Part shown: positions 8,347 to 16,831 of the stretch, piece after piece | How positions within the stretch are numbered: the stretch's first letter is position 1 | How the letters are laid out: each line of letters opens with the position of its first letter | DNA from: Christiangramia sp. | GTDB lineage: Bacteria > Bacteroidota > Bacteroidia > Flavobacteriales > Flavobacteriaceae | DNA: 64,000 nucleotides | Direction: 5' to 3' | Assembly: GCF_029937855.1 (NCBI RefSeq) | Contig: NZ_JAPYPC010000001.1 | Span: 9,275 to 73,274 of the forward strand | Translations under genes and position numbers: made by a program | Notes under the pieces: generated by a model | Databases searched by the model: none | What the model saw: only the letters and a program-made list of their open reading frames with translations | Told to the model about the DNA's origin: nothing

Positions 8347-9779
8347 AAGAAAAGAAAAGCATAGACCGGATTTTTCAGGAAAAATTCAAGGATTTTGAAA
8401 AGGAACCCCCTGAAAAAGTGTGGGACAACATCGCTTCAAGACTGGATAAAAAAGATAAAAAAAAGCCCCTCATTATTCCTATATGGTTTAAGATAGGCGG
8501 AGTGGCAGCTGTTTTAGCGATTATACTGAGCAGTCTTCTTTTTATCGATGTTCAGGATCCTGTTTCGGGAGAACCGGGAGTAGTTTTTGAAAAACCTGAA
8601 GAACCAACAAATAAGCAGGAAGATTCGAAGGATACTTTACAAAAAGAGAATAAAACAGATGATCCTGAAGCTTCACTTGCTGCAGATGAAGAAGATCCTA
8701 AATCTAAAACTGGTGGACAAAATTCTGCTTCAGGAAATAATTCTTCATCAACTTCAGAAGGAATCGCTAATACAAATAATTCGTATAAAACAACAAATAA
8801 AAATACCAATCCTGGTGATCAATCTAATTCCGAAGCAGTAATTGCAATCAATGAGCAAAAAACAAATACGACTTATGAAAATTGGGAAACCAAGAATCCT
8901 TCTGGATTACATAAAATAAATCCTTCCGGTAATATTGTCCAATCGGACTCTGTTAAAAAAGATTTTCTTATAAAAGAAGAGAATGCACTGGCACAGGTAG
9001 AAGAAGAAAAGAAAAAAACTGAAAATGAAGAAGAAGTCATAGCTCAGGCAGATTCTAAAAAAATGGAACTTTCCACCTTCGCGGCACCAGTATTCTATAA
9101 AAATATTGGCGGCGGAAATGAGTTATCAAACCAATTATCCAATAACTCAACCTCGTCTCAAGTTACTGTATCCTACGGTATGAAAATAGCTTATAAAATA
9201 TCTGACAGGTTTAAGATTAGAACCGGCATTAGCAAAATTGATATCAATCAAAATATTCAGGATATTTCCTACTCTCCCACGGCCTTATCTGTAGGATTTG
9301 AAAATATAAGTTCGGTAGAAGATAATGTGCAAATTAGGGATAATTCCCCTACTCCTTCAGAAAATGGTCTGCCCATGGGGGAATTAGACCGGAATAATTC
9401 TTTATCTACTTCAGTTTTTACTCCCGGAGAGATCAAACAACAATTTGGCTATATCGAGGTCCCACTGGAAATGGAATACGTTTTAATAGATAAACAATTT
9501 GGCCTGAATATTATTGGTGGCGGTAGTAGTTTATTTTTAGATAACAACAGGGTTCAATTAGTTGCAGGAGAATCAAAAACAGATCTTGGTGAAGCTACCA
9601 ATATTAATAATACTAGTTTTAGTACAAATATTGGTGTTGGCATGGACTATAAACTTACTGATAAGTTCAGCATAAGTGTAGAGCCTATTTTTAAGTATCA
9701 GATAAATGCCTTTGATAGAGTTGATAATGTACAACCGGTAAACTTTGGAATATATTCCGGTTTAAGTTTTAATTTTTAA
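8343..9779 (+). CDS. Sigma-factor partner: anti-sigma-like N-terminus, TM helix, beta-barrel C-terminus
   Basis: A 478-aa protein of composite build. Residues 1-46 are charged and contain the pattern FQEKFKDFEKEPPEKVWDNI, common at the N-terminus of Bacteroidota membrane partners of ECF factors. A single membrane helix follows at about 47-68. Residues 70-245 are low complexity (Glu, Lys, Asn, Ser, Thr). From about 246 to 478 alternating hydrophobic strands with polar loops end in YSGLSFNF, with the terminal Phe typical of outer-membrane barrels. There is no cleavable signal peptide. The 4-bp overlap with the sigma gene supports partnership. The anti-sigma role is inference from position and N-terminal pattern, not from a recognised domain. 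Confidence 0.75.
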   Translation: MKEKKSIDRIFQEKFKDFEKEPPEKVWDNIASRLDKKDKKKPLIIPIWFKIGGVAAVLAIILSSLLFIDVQDPVSGEPGVVFEKPEEPTNKQEDSKDTLQKENKTDDPEASLAADEEDPKSKTGGQNSASGNNSSSTSEGIANTNNSYKTTNKNTNPGDQSNSEAVIAINEQKTNTTYENWETKNPSGLHKINPSGNIVQSDSVKKDFLIKEENALAQVEEEKKKTENEEEVIAQADSKKMELSTFAAPVFYKNIGGGNELSNQLSNNSTSSQVTVSYGMKIAYKISDRFKIRTGISKIDINQNIQDISYSPTALSVGFENISSVEDNVQIRDNSPTPSENGLPMGELDRNNSLSTSVFTPGEIKQQFGYIEVPLEMEYVLIDKQFGLNIIGGGSSLFLDNNRVQLVAGESKTDLGEATNINNTSFSTNIGVGMDYKLTDKFSISVEPIFKYQINAFDRVDNVQPVNFGIYSGLSFNF

Positions 9780-10519
9780 GAAATTGTTGGTTGGGTGAGT
9801 TCCTGATAGATGATTTTAAATACTTGATCTCTCAATGGTTTTCTTTCTGTCGCTTCCAGGCCTTTGGTACAGAGAAAGTTATGAATCTTCACCCTTAATT
9901 TTCCCGGGCTACCAGTATGGAACTTATAGGAAAATCGTTTTTTCGTATCATGGAAGCTTATGGGCACTACGGGAATTTGATGCTCTATAGCCAATCTAAA
10001 CGCGCCGTCTTTAAATTGATCTAAAACGATTGACTGATCCTCCGGAACTCCACCTTCCGGAAAGATGCAGATACTATTTCCCTGCTTCAACCGGCGCTGC
10101 GCCTCTTCAAAAGCTGCCATCCTGCTTTTTTGACTCTTTCGATCCACCAGAATACAGGTACGACGGTAAAAGAATCCGAAAACGGGAATTCTTCCTAACT
10201 CTATTTTTCCAATAAAAACAAAAGGTTGTTTGACCACTGCCAGCATCAACATGATATCCAGCATAGAGGTATGATTTGCGACCAGCATATAACTCCTGTC
10301 TTCTTCTAAATTCTCATCAGCTTCAGTTTTAATATAAAATCCCATTCCATAAATAATAATTGCAGCCCAAATCCTGGCGCAGACAAAAAATTGCGGATAA
10401 AATTTTTCAGAAGAAGTAAAAACAATGAGAAAGGGTAACATAATTATAATTGGCACTACCATTAAAATATAGAACCAGATGCGCCATAATAGAATTGCTG
10501 CCGTTTTAATAAAACTCAT
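9776..10519 (-). CDS. plsC: Lysophospholipid acyltransferase (1-acyl-glycerol-3-phosphate acyltransferase family)
   Basis: A 247-aa membrane-bound acyltransferase of the PlsC family, which adds the second acyl chain to lysophosphatidic acid or related lipids at the inner membrane. Two hydrophobic helices occur in the first 60 residues. The catalytic NHxxxxD motif is NHTSMLD at 82-88, and the substrate-binding FPEGG motif follows. I take the ATG at 10519 rather than 10537, because a TAnnTTTG -7 element overlaps the upstream ATG. The gene converges on the sigma-partner gene, overlapping its stop by 4 bp. The exact acyl acceptor is uncertain. Confidence 0.88.
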   Translation of the reverse strand: MSFIKTAAILLWRIWFYILMVVPIIIMLPFLIVFTSSEKFYPQFFVCARIWAAIIIYGMGFYIKTEADENLEEDRSYMLVANHTSMLDIMLMLAVVKQPFVFIGKIELGRIPVFGFFYRRTCILVDRKSQKSRMAAFEEAQRRLKQGNSICIFPEGGVPEDQSIVLDQFKDGAFRLAIEHQIPVVPISFHDTKKRFSYKFHTGSPGKLRVKIHNFLCTKGLEATERKPLRDQVFKIIYQELTQPTIS

Positions 10520-10525
10520 AGTCTC

Positions 10526-10533
10526 CAAAAGTA
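10526..10533 (-). promoter_or_regulatory. Predicted -7 element (TACTTTTG) for plsC
   Basis: On the minus strand this reads TACTTTTG, an exact TAnnTTTG match. The G lies only 7 nt upstream of the ATG at 10519, so the transcript would have a leader of only a few nucleotides or none. The element also overlaps the alternative ATG at 10537 and so argues against that start. Confidence 0.5.
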
Positions 10534-10566
10534 ACAAAATGAACCGAGCGAATTCTATAAAAAAAT

Positions 10567-10574
10567 TACCTTTG
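10567..10574 (+). promoter_or_regulatory. Predicted -7 element (TACCTTTG) for trpS
   Basis: An exact TAnnTTTG match 20 nt upstream of the trpS ATG. No clear TTG -33 box is visible at the usual distance. It lies back to back with the plsC element. Confidence 0.55.
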
Positions 10575-10594
10575 CAACAAAATTAAAGAAGTCA

Positions 10595-11563
10595 ATGTCC
10601 AGAATACTTACAGGAGTACAAAGCACGGGAACCCCACATTTAGGAAATCTTTTAGGAGCTATTTTTCCGGCAATTGAAATGGCGAACCAACCGGATAATG
10701 AGTCCTTTATTTTTATTGCAGATATGCACTCGCTTACGCAAATAAAGGATGCTGAAATACTTAGGCAAAACACCTATTCTGTTGCGGCAACCTGGCTAGC
10801 CTGTGGTCTTGACATTGAAAGAAGCGTTTTTTATCGCCAGAGTGATATCCCTCAGGTTACTGAACTTTCATGGTATTTAAGCTGTTTTTTTCCATACCAA
10901 AGACTCACGTTAGCTCATTCTTTTAAGGATAAGGCAGACAGGCTTGAAGATGTAAATAGTGGTTTGTTCTCCTACCCCATGTTAATGGCTGCAGATATTC
11001 TATTGTATGATGCTGAAATAGTTCCAGTTGGCAAAGATCAGCTACAGCATATTGAAATGACCAGGGATGTAGCTTCCAGGTTCCATGCGAAAATGGGGGA
11101 AGTATTTGTAATGCCGGAAGCGAATGTACAAAAGGAAACTATGTATATCCCAGGAACAGATGGTGCCAAAATGAGCAAATCCAAGGGCAATACTATTAAT
11201 ATATTTCAAACAGATAAAAAGCTGCGCAAAGAAATTATGAGTATTGATACAGACAGTACCCCACTGGAAGATCCTAAAGATCCAGATACCTGTAATGTTT
11301 TTGCTCTTTATAAGATCATGGCTTCAGAAGATCAAATTGCTGAAATGCGTAAAAATTACGAAGCCGGAGGTTATGGCTATGGCCATGCGAAACAGGCACT
11401 TTTTGAATTGATCAAAGAAAAATTTCAGGAGGCCAGAGAGAAATATGAATATTATATCAATAATCTTGAAGAGGTTGATAAAGCCTTACAGATAGGATCA
11501 GGAAAGGCTAAGATCGTTGCCAATGAAGTTTTGAAAAAAGTAAGGGCCAGCGCTGGATATTAA
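10595..11563 (+). CDS. trpS: Tryptophan-tRNA ligase
   Basis: A 322-aa class Ic aminoacyl-tRNA synthetase charging tRNA-Trp in the cytoplasm. The HIGH-equivalent TPHLGN is at residues 13-18 and the KMSKS loop at 192-196. GKDQLQHIEMTRDVA is the usual Trp/adenylate pocket region. The length matches bacterial TrpS. It converges with dprA: the stop codons overlap by 4 bp, leaving no room for a separate terminator. Confidence 0.97.
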   Translation: MSRILTGVQSTGTPHLGNLLGAIFPAIEMANQPDNESFIFIADMHSLTQIKDAEILRQNTYSVAATWLACGLDIERSVFYRQSDIPQVTELSWYLSCFFPYQRLTLAHSFKDKADRLEDVNSGLFSYPMLMAADILLYDAEIVPVGKDQLQHIEMTRDVASRFHAKMGEVFVMPEANVQKETMYIPGTDGAKMSKSKGNTINIFQTDKKLRKEIMSIDTDSTPLEDPKDPDTCNVFALYKIMASEDQIAEMRKNYEAGGYGYGHAKQALFELIKEKFQEAREKYEYYINNLEEVDKALQIGSGKAKIVANEVLKKVRASAGY

Positions 11564-12660
11564 ATTACTTCAAAAAGTTTTCCGGGTAGCGGTCTAATAG
11601 CTCCTTTCAATTCCATATTAAGTAGTAAAGTAGCAGCTTTAAAGGTTGGAAAGTTGCAGTTAAGGGCAAGCGTATCCAATTCAGATTTTCCTTGCGTTTG
11701 CAGGAATTCGTACAGTTTTTGTTCTTCAAGTTCCAGTTCTATAAAAAGCTGTTTTTGAATCGGTTTTCTTTCTGTCTCGACATCCCAGTTCAGGATATAA
11801 GCAAGATCTGCTGCAGAGGTTAAAACATGGGCGCTTTGAGCTTTAATAAGATTATTACAACCAGTACTGTATTTATCTGAAGGTCTTCCCGGCACAGCAA
11901 AAACTTCCCTATCGTAAGAATTTGCGATATCTGCCGTCACCAATGCCCCTCCTTTTTCGGCACTTTCAATCACAATAGTAGCCTCGCTCAAGCCTGCAAT
12001 AATTCGATTTCGTTTTAGAAAATTGTTACGTTCAAATTTATCTGTGCTCCAATAATCTGTAAAAAACCCTCCATTCTCCTCTATCTCTTTCATATATTTT
12101 TTATGGGATTTAGGATAGATCTGATTCAATCCATGCGCCAGGCATCCTACAGTCTGTAATCCATTTTTTACTGCTGCTTTATGTGCTGTGATATCAACGC
12201 CGTAAGCAAACCCGGAAATAATTACAGGATCTAATGCCGCAATATCTTCTATAAATGATTTGCAAAATGAAATTCCCTGTGGAGTAATTTGCCGTGTCCC
12301 CACAACACTGATAATTTTCTTTTTCTGAAGATCAATTTTGCCCTTAGAGAATATTAAAATTGGTCCATCCAAACAGTGCTTTAATTTTTCCGGATAATTT
12401 TCGTCTTGAAAGTAATGGGTTTGAATATTATTTTGATCTATAAACTTCAACTCCGCTTCAGCTGCCTTTAGGTGTTTGGAGTCATATAATTCCTGAATTC
12501 TGATTTTACCAATACCATCAATTTTTAAAAGATTGGCTTTCTTTTCCTTAAAGATGTTTTCTGCAGATTTGAATTTACCGAGAAGTTTTTTTGCGGTTGT
12601 ATCTCCCAGGTTTGTAACATGTTGCAGTGCCAGGTTATAAAATAAATCTTCAGAATTCAT
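11560..12660 (-). CDS. dprA: DNA-processing protein DprA/Smf
   Basis: A 366-aa DprA, which loads RecA on incoming single-stranded DNA during natural transformation and is also present in many species not known to be competent. The N-terminal part has a helix-hairpin-helix-like segment (LLKIDGIGKIRIQEL). The Rossmann-like core carries VVGTRQITPQG, SGFAYGVDITAH, RNRIIAGLSEATIVIE and KGGALVTADIA. A C-terminal winged-helix segment follows after about 300. I start at the ATG at 12660 (MNSEDLF), as the 12 residues added by an upstream ATG are hydrophobic and unlike the family. No other competence genes are in the window. Confidence 0.93.
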   Translation of the reverse strand: MNSEDLFYNLALQHVTNLGDTTAKKLLGKFKSAENIFKEKKANLLKIDGIGKIRIQELYDSKHLKAAEAELKFIDQNNIQTHYFQDENYPEKLKHCLDGPILIFSKGKIDLQKKKIISVVGTRQITPQGISFCKSFIEDIAALDPVIISGFAYGVDITAHKAAVKNGLQTVGCLAHGLNQIYPKSHKKYMKEIEENGGFFTDYWSTDKFERNNFLKRNRIIAGLSEATIVIESAEKGGALVTADIANSYDREVFAVPGRPSDKYSTGCNNLIKAQSAHVLTSAADLAYILNWDVETERKPIQKQLFIELELEEQKLYEFLQTQGKSELDTLALNCNFPTFKAATLLLNMELKGAIRPLPGKLFEVI

Positions 12661-12745
12661 CCAGGTTAATTTGATTAAAATTACAGAAAAAAACATTTGT
12701 TAATAAATTTTCTTTAGGTAACTTTATAGCACTGCCAATAACCTA

Positions 12746-12753
12746 TATTTTTG
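12746..12753 (+). promoter_or_regulatory. Predicted -7 element (TATTTTTG) for the HU/SPOR gene
   Basis: An exact TAnnTTTG match whose last base is 7 nt before the ATG at 12760, so the mRNA would be leaderless or nearly so. It excludes the in-frame TTG at 12751 as a start, because that codon lies within the element. Confidence 0.55.
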
Positions 12754-12759
12754 CAAACA

Positions 12760-13689
12760 ATGAATATTTCCAATTACATCCAGGATCTGCTTTATAGATA
12801 TGAATGCGTAGTGCTGCCAGGATTTGGCGCCTTCCTTTCACAAAAACAGTCAGCATATATCGATAAAAATTCAAATGAATTTTATCCTCCTAATAAGCTT
12901 ATTTCCTTCAACAGGCAGCTTATCAAGAATGATGGCTTACTGGCTAATTATATTGCAGAGGTTGAATCTGTAAATTATAATTCAGCAAACAACATGATCC
13001 AGGAATTTGTATATGATCTTGAAAATTCATTGCAAAATGATGCAAAAGCAGAATTGGCAAATATTGGAAGGTTTTTTCTTGATAACGAAGATAAGCTTCA
13101 GTTTGAACCTTTCACAGAAGTTAATTTCCTGACACAATCCTTTGGACTCAATTCTTATAAAACAATTCCCGTTCAGCGTGAAGTTTATAAGAAACAGGTA
13201 GAAGAAATTGAAGAAAAAGCACCGCTTCTTTTCACTCCGGAAAAAAGAAAATCTTCTTTTCTCAAATATGCAGCAATAGGACTTTTAGCCCTTGGAATAT
13301 CGAGTTTTGCCGGATTGAATATTTATAGCAGTCAGGTGTCAAAACATAATATTGCCGAGCAACAGGAAGCCGAAAGCCAGCTTCAGCAACAAATACAGCA
13401 AGCCACCTTTGTAATTGACAATCCACTGCCGGCGGTTACTTTTGAAGTGGAAAAGCAATCTGGAAATTATCATATAGTTGCCGGTGCTTTCCGCGTTGAA
13501 GAAAATGCTCAGAAGAAAGTAGATGAACTTCGTACAGACGGTCATAAAGCAAGGCTCATTGGAGCAAACAAATATGGACTGCACCAGGTAGTTTATTCCA
13601 GTCATCAAACCCGAAGAGAAGCAATCAACAAACTTTACGAAGTTAAGAGAAGCAACGAAGCAGCCTGGTTATTGGTAGAGGAACTTTAA
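12760..13689 (+). CDS. HU-CCDC81-like and SPOR domain membrane protein
   Basis: A 309-aa protein with an unusual domain chain. Residues 1-135 resemble the bacterial HU-CCDC81 type module (MNISNYIQDLLYRYECVVLP at the start, then GFGAF and NIGRFFLDNEDKLQF), related to HU/IHF folds. A membrane helix lies at about 168-188. A Gln-rich spacer follows, then a SPOR domain at about 234-307, the fold that binds denuded septal peptidoglycan. The expected topology is HU-like part in the cytoplasm and SPOR part in the periplasm. A link between division site and nucleoid or a scaffold is inference only. Start chosen at the ATG after the -7 element. Confidence 0.85.
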   Translation: MNISNYIQDLLYRYECVVLPGFGAFLSQKQSAYIDKNSNEFYPPNKLISFNRQLIKNDGLLANYIAEVESVNYNSANNMIQEFVYDLENSLQNDAKAELANIGRFFLDNEDKLQFEPFTEVNFLTQSFGLNSYKTIPVQREVYKKQVEEIEEKAPLLFTPEKRKSSFLKYAAIGLLALGISSFAGLNIYSSQVSKHNIAEQQEAESQLQQQIQQATFVIDNPLPAVTFEVEKQSGNYHIVAGAFRVEENAQKKVDELRTDGHKARLIGANKYGLHQVVYSSHQTRREAINKLYEVKRSNEAAWLLVEEL

Positions 13690-13724
13690 TACTTTATTAA
13701 CGGCCTACTTTCACCTATCCTCCT

Positions 13725-13732
13725 TATTTTTG
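13725..13732 (+). promoter_or_regulatory. Predicted -7 element (TATTTTTG) for the acyl-CoA thioesterase
   Basis: An exact TAnnTTTG match with a predicted leader of roughly 9 nt to the ATG at 13746. Confidence 0.55.
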
Positions 13733-13745
13733 CAAAAAAATTGAC

Positions 13746-14258
13746 ATGGAGGCTAAATCACCAAGCGAATCACGTACTACTTTAACCGATCTTGTTTTAC
13801 CCAGTGAAACGAATCCATTGAATAATCTCTTTGGTGGTGAATTACTTGCGCGTATGGATCGTGCCGCAAGTATTGCCGCAAGAAGGCATAGCCGTAGAAT
13901 TGTAGTTACGGCTTCTGTAAATCACGTGGCTTTCAATAAATCTATTCCGTTAGGTAGCGTGGTAACTGTAGAGGCAGTGGTTTCCAGAGCTTTTAAGAGC
14001 TCTATGGAAATCTATATCGATGTTTGGGTGGAAGATCGTGAAAGTGGCCGTAGAACGAAGGCAAATGAAGCTATCTATACTTTTGTAGCGGTAGATGAAA
14101 CCGGAACCCCAATTCAAATTCCAGCGCTGAAACCAGAAACAGATCTGGAAAAGGAGCGTTATGAAGCTGCTTTAAGAAGAAAGCAATTGAGTCTTGTACT
14201 TGCCGGAAAAATGAAACCCGCTGAAGCTACCGAGTTAAAAGCACTTTTTGAGGATTGA
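13746..14258 (+). CDS. Acyl-CoA thioesterase, hotdog fold (YciA/BACH-like)
   Basis: A 170-aa single-hotdog acyl-CoA hydrolase. The family pattern is clear: NPLNNLFGGELLARMD around residues 23-38, then VNHVAFNKSIPLGSVVTVEA. The Asn and Asp around the GG turn supply the catalytic residues in relatives. It releases free fatty acid and CoA in the cytoplasm; chain-length preference cannot be read from sequence. Its stop codon abuts that of the convergent barrel gene with no intervening base. Confidence 0.88.
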   Translation: MEAKSPSESRTTLTDLVLPSETNPLNNLFGGELLARMDRAASIAARRHSRRIVVTASVNHVAFNKSIPLGSVVTVEAVVSRAFKSSMEIYIDVWVEDRESGRRTKANEAIYTFVAVDETGTPIQIPALKPETDLEKERYEAALRRKQLSLVLAGKMKPAEATELKALFED

Positions 14259-14876
14259 TTAGTGGGTAATAAATCTCATCCCTGCGCTTAGGCTAAAAAT
14301 GGATGCATCTCCATAGTAATTTTCTAGCTCAGCCGGTACACTGGTATTCATAAAATCATTCCTAAACTCAAGTCCGCCATAAATTCCGAAGAAATTATTT
14401 ATTCGGTAACTCATTTTAGGCCCTACCCAGAGCGTAGTGGCAGAATCACGAAATTTTGTGCCAAATTTTGAGTCGTGATTGTAGGTGGTAGGTCCAATTC
14501 CCCCTATAAGATCTAAATATAGCCTATCATTAAATTTAAAGGCATAACCTCCCTGCAAACCAAAGCTAAAGATCGAGGTAGCACTGATCCCTTCTGTTTT
14601 TTCTGGTTTTATCACTTCGGTATTGATCATTTTGAACCTGGAACCTATATACCAGTGTGAGTCAAGATAAAAATCTGCCGTTAAATCTGACCCTACCTGA
14701 AGATCATAGGCATCATTTAAAAATCCATCTCCAAGGGCCATATCATAACTTAAACCAAGACTTAGTTGTATCCTGTTGAAATGATGTGGGGATAATTTGG
14801 TTGAATCTTTTTGGCTATAGGATAACACCGGAAACATAAGGATCGCAGCCATTAAAATCTTAAAGATCGATCTCAT
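14259..14876 (-). CDS. Outer-membrane beta-barrel protein, function unknown
   Basis: A 205-aa protein with a cleavable signal peptide (MRSIFKILMAAILMFPVLSYSQ) and alternating amphipathic strands such as FNRIQLSLGLSYDMALGDG and WVGPKMSYRINNFFGIYGGLEFRN, ending in SLSAGMRFITH. This is typical of a small 8-strand outer-membrane barrel. The ATG at 14876 places the signal peptide at the very N-terminus; the alternative at 14909 adds a basic, non-signal stretch. With 14876 it overlaps the upstream lipoprotein gene by 17 bp, so the two are probably one transcript. I cannot name the family. Confidence 0.75.
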   Translation of the reverse strand: MRSIFKILMAAILMFPVLSYSQKDSTKLSPHHFNRIQLSLGLSYDMALGDGFLNDAYDLQVGSDLTADFYLDSHWYIGSRFKMINTEVIKPEKTEGISATSIFSFGLQGGYAFKFNDRLYLDLIGGIGPTTYNHDSKFGTKFRDSATTLWVGPKMSYRINNFFGIYGGLEFRNDFMNTSVPAELENYYGDASIFSLSAGMRFITH

Positions 14877-15552
14877 AAATATTTTCCTCCTGGTTAACTT
14901 CAAATTCATAAATCTCCTGGTTTACCGGATATCTTACCAACAATTCAAAACTTGAATTTTGTAATGTCCTGAATCTTAATGTGTCTCTTATATTTTCTGA
15001 ATTAAACACCCCTGATAATTCACTTATTTCTCCCACCAGATCGGGGTTATCAAAATTACTTAGCTCATTCCAGTCTTCTATTTCGTATTGTGCATAATCG
15101 TCTTCAAAACTGAGGGTATATCCCAAATTTTGATCTAATGAGACTATAAGGGTAACAATTGCTTGTTTCCTCAGCTGAAAATCTCCCAGATCAAATTTAT
15201 TAGCCTTTCTTGAACTTGAAGAATCGCAAATTCTAATTTGTTGATAATTTTCAGTTCCGGGAAACCTTCCAATATCCAGGCAGATCATCCCGGGATTCAC
15301 ATCCAGGGAAACAAAAGAAACTTCACCATTTTCATTGGTAGTTCCTTTAGCCAGGGTCTCAATACCCCGATTAAGAAATCGGTTTACATAGGTAGCGGTG
15401 CGAACCTCCACTCCCTCCAAGGGCTGCATGTCTTCCCCTAAAATCCTTCCGTCAACCAAAATACGTTTATTATTTTCTATGGAAACGGGAGTACAGGACC
15501 TAGCAAGAAATGCCAGTATGAGAATTACTAAATAATGACCAAATTTAGGCAT
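14860..15552 (-). CDS. Lipoprotein with carboxypeptidase-regulatory-like beta domain
   Basis: A 230-aa lipoprotein with lipobox LARSC (Cys20). Residues 33-130 (GRILGEDMQPLEGVEVRTAT, then ENGEVSFVSLDVNPG) look like a carboxypeptidase regulatory-like or CNA-B-type beta sandwich, often seen at the N-termini of Bacteroidota surface proteins. The C-terminal half is acidic and beta-rich without a recognised domain. It is coupled by overlap to the following barrel gene, which suggests they act together at the outer membrane. Function unknown. Confidence 0.72.
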   Translation of the reverse strand: MPKFGHYLVILILAFLARSCTPVSIENNKRILVDGRILGEDMQPLEGVEVRTATYVNRFLNRGIETLAKGTTNENGEVSFVSLDVNPGMICLDIGRFPGTENYQQIRICDSSSSRKANKFDLGDFQLRKQAIVTLIVSLDQNLGYTLSFEDDYAQYEIEDWNELSNFDNPDLVGEISELSGVFNSENIRDTLRFRTLQNSSFELLVRYPVNQEIYEFEVNQEENIYEIDL

Positions 15553-15607
15553 AAAATGACGTGTATATGTAAGATACCGGAATACCTAAAAGGTTGCGTT
15601 CTAGAGA

Positions 15608-16831
15608 TCACATTCTATAAATCCAATCTGCCGGATCCATTTTTTGATCATTCCTGTATAGTAAAAAGTGAAGGGTAGTTTTACCTGTAGTCCTACTGGT
15701 AGCAACTTCTCCTATCTCCTGGGCTGTTGTTACTTTATCCCCTCTTTTCACATAAACCTCTTCCAGGTTATTATAAATGGTAATATAATCACCATGTCTC
15801 ACCATTACCGCCTGGTTTGCTCCTTTTACCGCCTGCACCTCACTAACGGTTCCGTTAAAAACAGCGCGAGCTTTTCCTCCTTTATCCGTATCGATTCTAA
15901 CTCCATTATTATTTACCATCACAGATCTTACCACCGGATGCGGCTGTTTTCCAAAACGCATGGTCACCACTCCAGATTGCACCGGCCATGGGAGCTTCCC
16001 TTTATTATTATTGAAGTCGGCTGCCAGGGCTTTCGCGGCTGGAGTAAGTTCATAGGTACTTCTGGAACTGGATCCACTTTCTTTATTGGCTTTTGCGATA
16101 GATTCCCGAATCATCTTATCTATAGCACGGTCTATCTCATCAATCTCATTTTGTTTTTGTCTAATCTGGGAAGCAAATTGGCCCTCTTTCTGCCTGATGG
16201 TTGCCATCAGTGTTTGTTGGGATTTTCTATTCTTTTCAAGTTCAGCCCGGGTTTTCCTGTTTTCGGCAATTAGTTTATCCTTTTCTTCCTTTTGTTGAAC
16301 CAAACGGGCATTTAGTTGCTGTAATTCTATAGTATTAGCTTTTATCTCTTCTCCCTGCTGCTTCCGGTAGTTCGTATATTGTTTCATATACTGAAGCCGT
16401 TTGTAGGCCTGCAAAAAGTTTTTAGAAGATAATAAGAACATCACCCGGCTTTGCTGAGATTTACTCTTATATGATTTTTCAATCATTCGCGCATAATCTT
16501 CTTTTAGCTTTTCCAATTCCTTTCTAAGCTGACTAATTTTATTGGTATTGGTGTTGATCTCCCTGGTAAGAAGGTTAGCCTGCTGATTAGTAAGTTTAAT
16601 AAGATCTTCGGTACTTTTTATCTGTTGATTCAGGTCTTCCACCTGACCCAAAACCGAACGCTGTTTCTTCTGATTAGATATTCGAAGTTCATTGATTCGG
16701 CTTATTTCATTCCGAAGCTCAATACGCCTCTTTTCAAGTTCTTCACGATTGGTTTGTGCATTGGATAAATTCAATCCAAGAAAAAAGAACAAAATAAAAA
16801 ACAGAGATTTTGAAAACTTTAGTTCAATCAT
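15608..16831 (-). CDS. EnvC-like murein hydrolase activator, degenerate LytM domain
   Basis: A 407-aa secreted protein: signal peptide (about 1-25), a long coiled coil (about 28-250) and a C-terminal LytM/M23 domain (about 280-407). The zinc ligands of active M23 peptidases are incomplete. The first ligand position reads GVRIDTDKGG without the usual His, and the HxH motif is reduced to LHF. This is the pattern of EnvC/NlpD-type activators that switch on amidases rather than cut peptidoglycan. It is the last gene of the operon starting at the flippase and overlaps the DUF4292 gene by 4 bp. Confidence 0.88.
   Translation of the reverse strand: MIELKFSKSLFFILFFFLGLNLSNAQTNREELEKRRIELRNEISRINELRISNQKKQRSVLGQVEDLNQQIKSTEDLIKLTNQQANLLTREINTNTNKISQLRKELEKLKEDYARMIEKSYKSKSQQSRVMFLLSSKNFLQAYKRLQYMKQYTNYRKQQGEEIKANTIELQQLNARLVQQKEEKDKLIAENRKTRAELEKNRKSQQTLMATIRQKEGQFASQIRQKQNEIDEIDRAIDKMIRESIAKANKESGSSSRSTYELTPAAKALAADFNNNKGKLPWPVQSGVVTMRFGKQPHPVVRSVMVNNNGVRIDTDKGGKARAVFNGTVSEVQAVKGANQAVMVRHGDYITIYNNLEEVYVKRGDKVTTAQEIGEVATSRTTGKTTLHFLLYRNDQKMDPADWIYRM

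Noticed and set aside
15668-16273. Plus-strand 201-codon open frame opposite the EnvC-like gene
   Set aside because: Antisense shadow of a clear coiled-coil/LytM gene; rich in Ser, Phe, His and Cys as expected of the reverse reading, and without a promoter.
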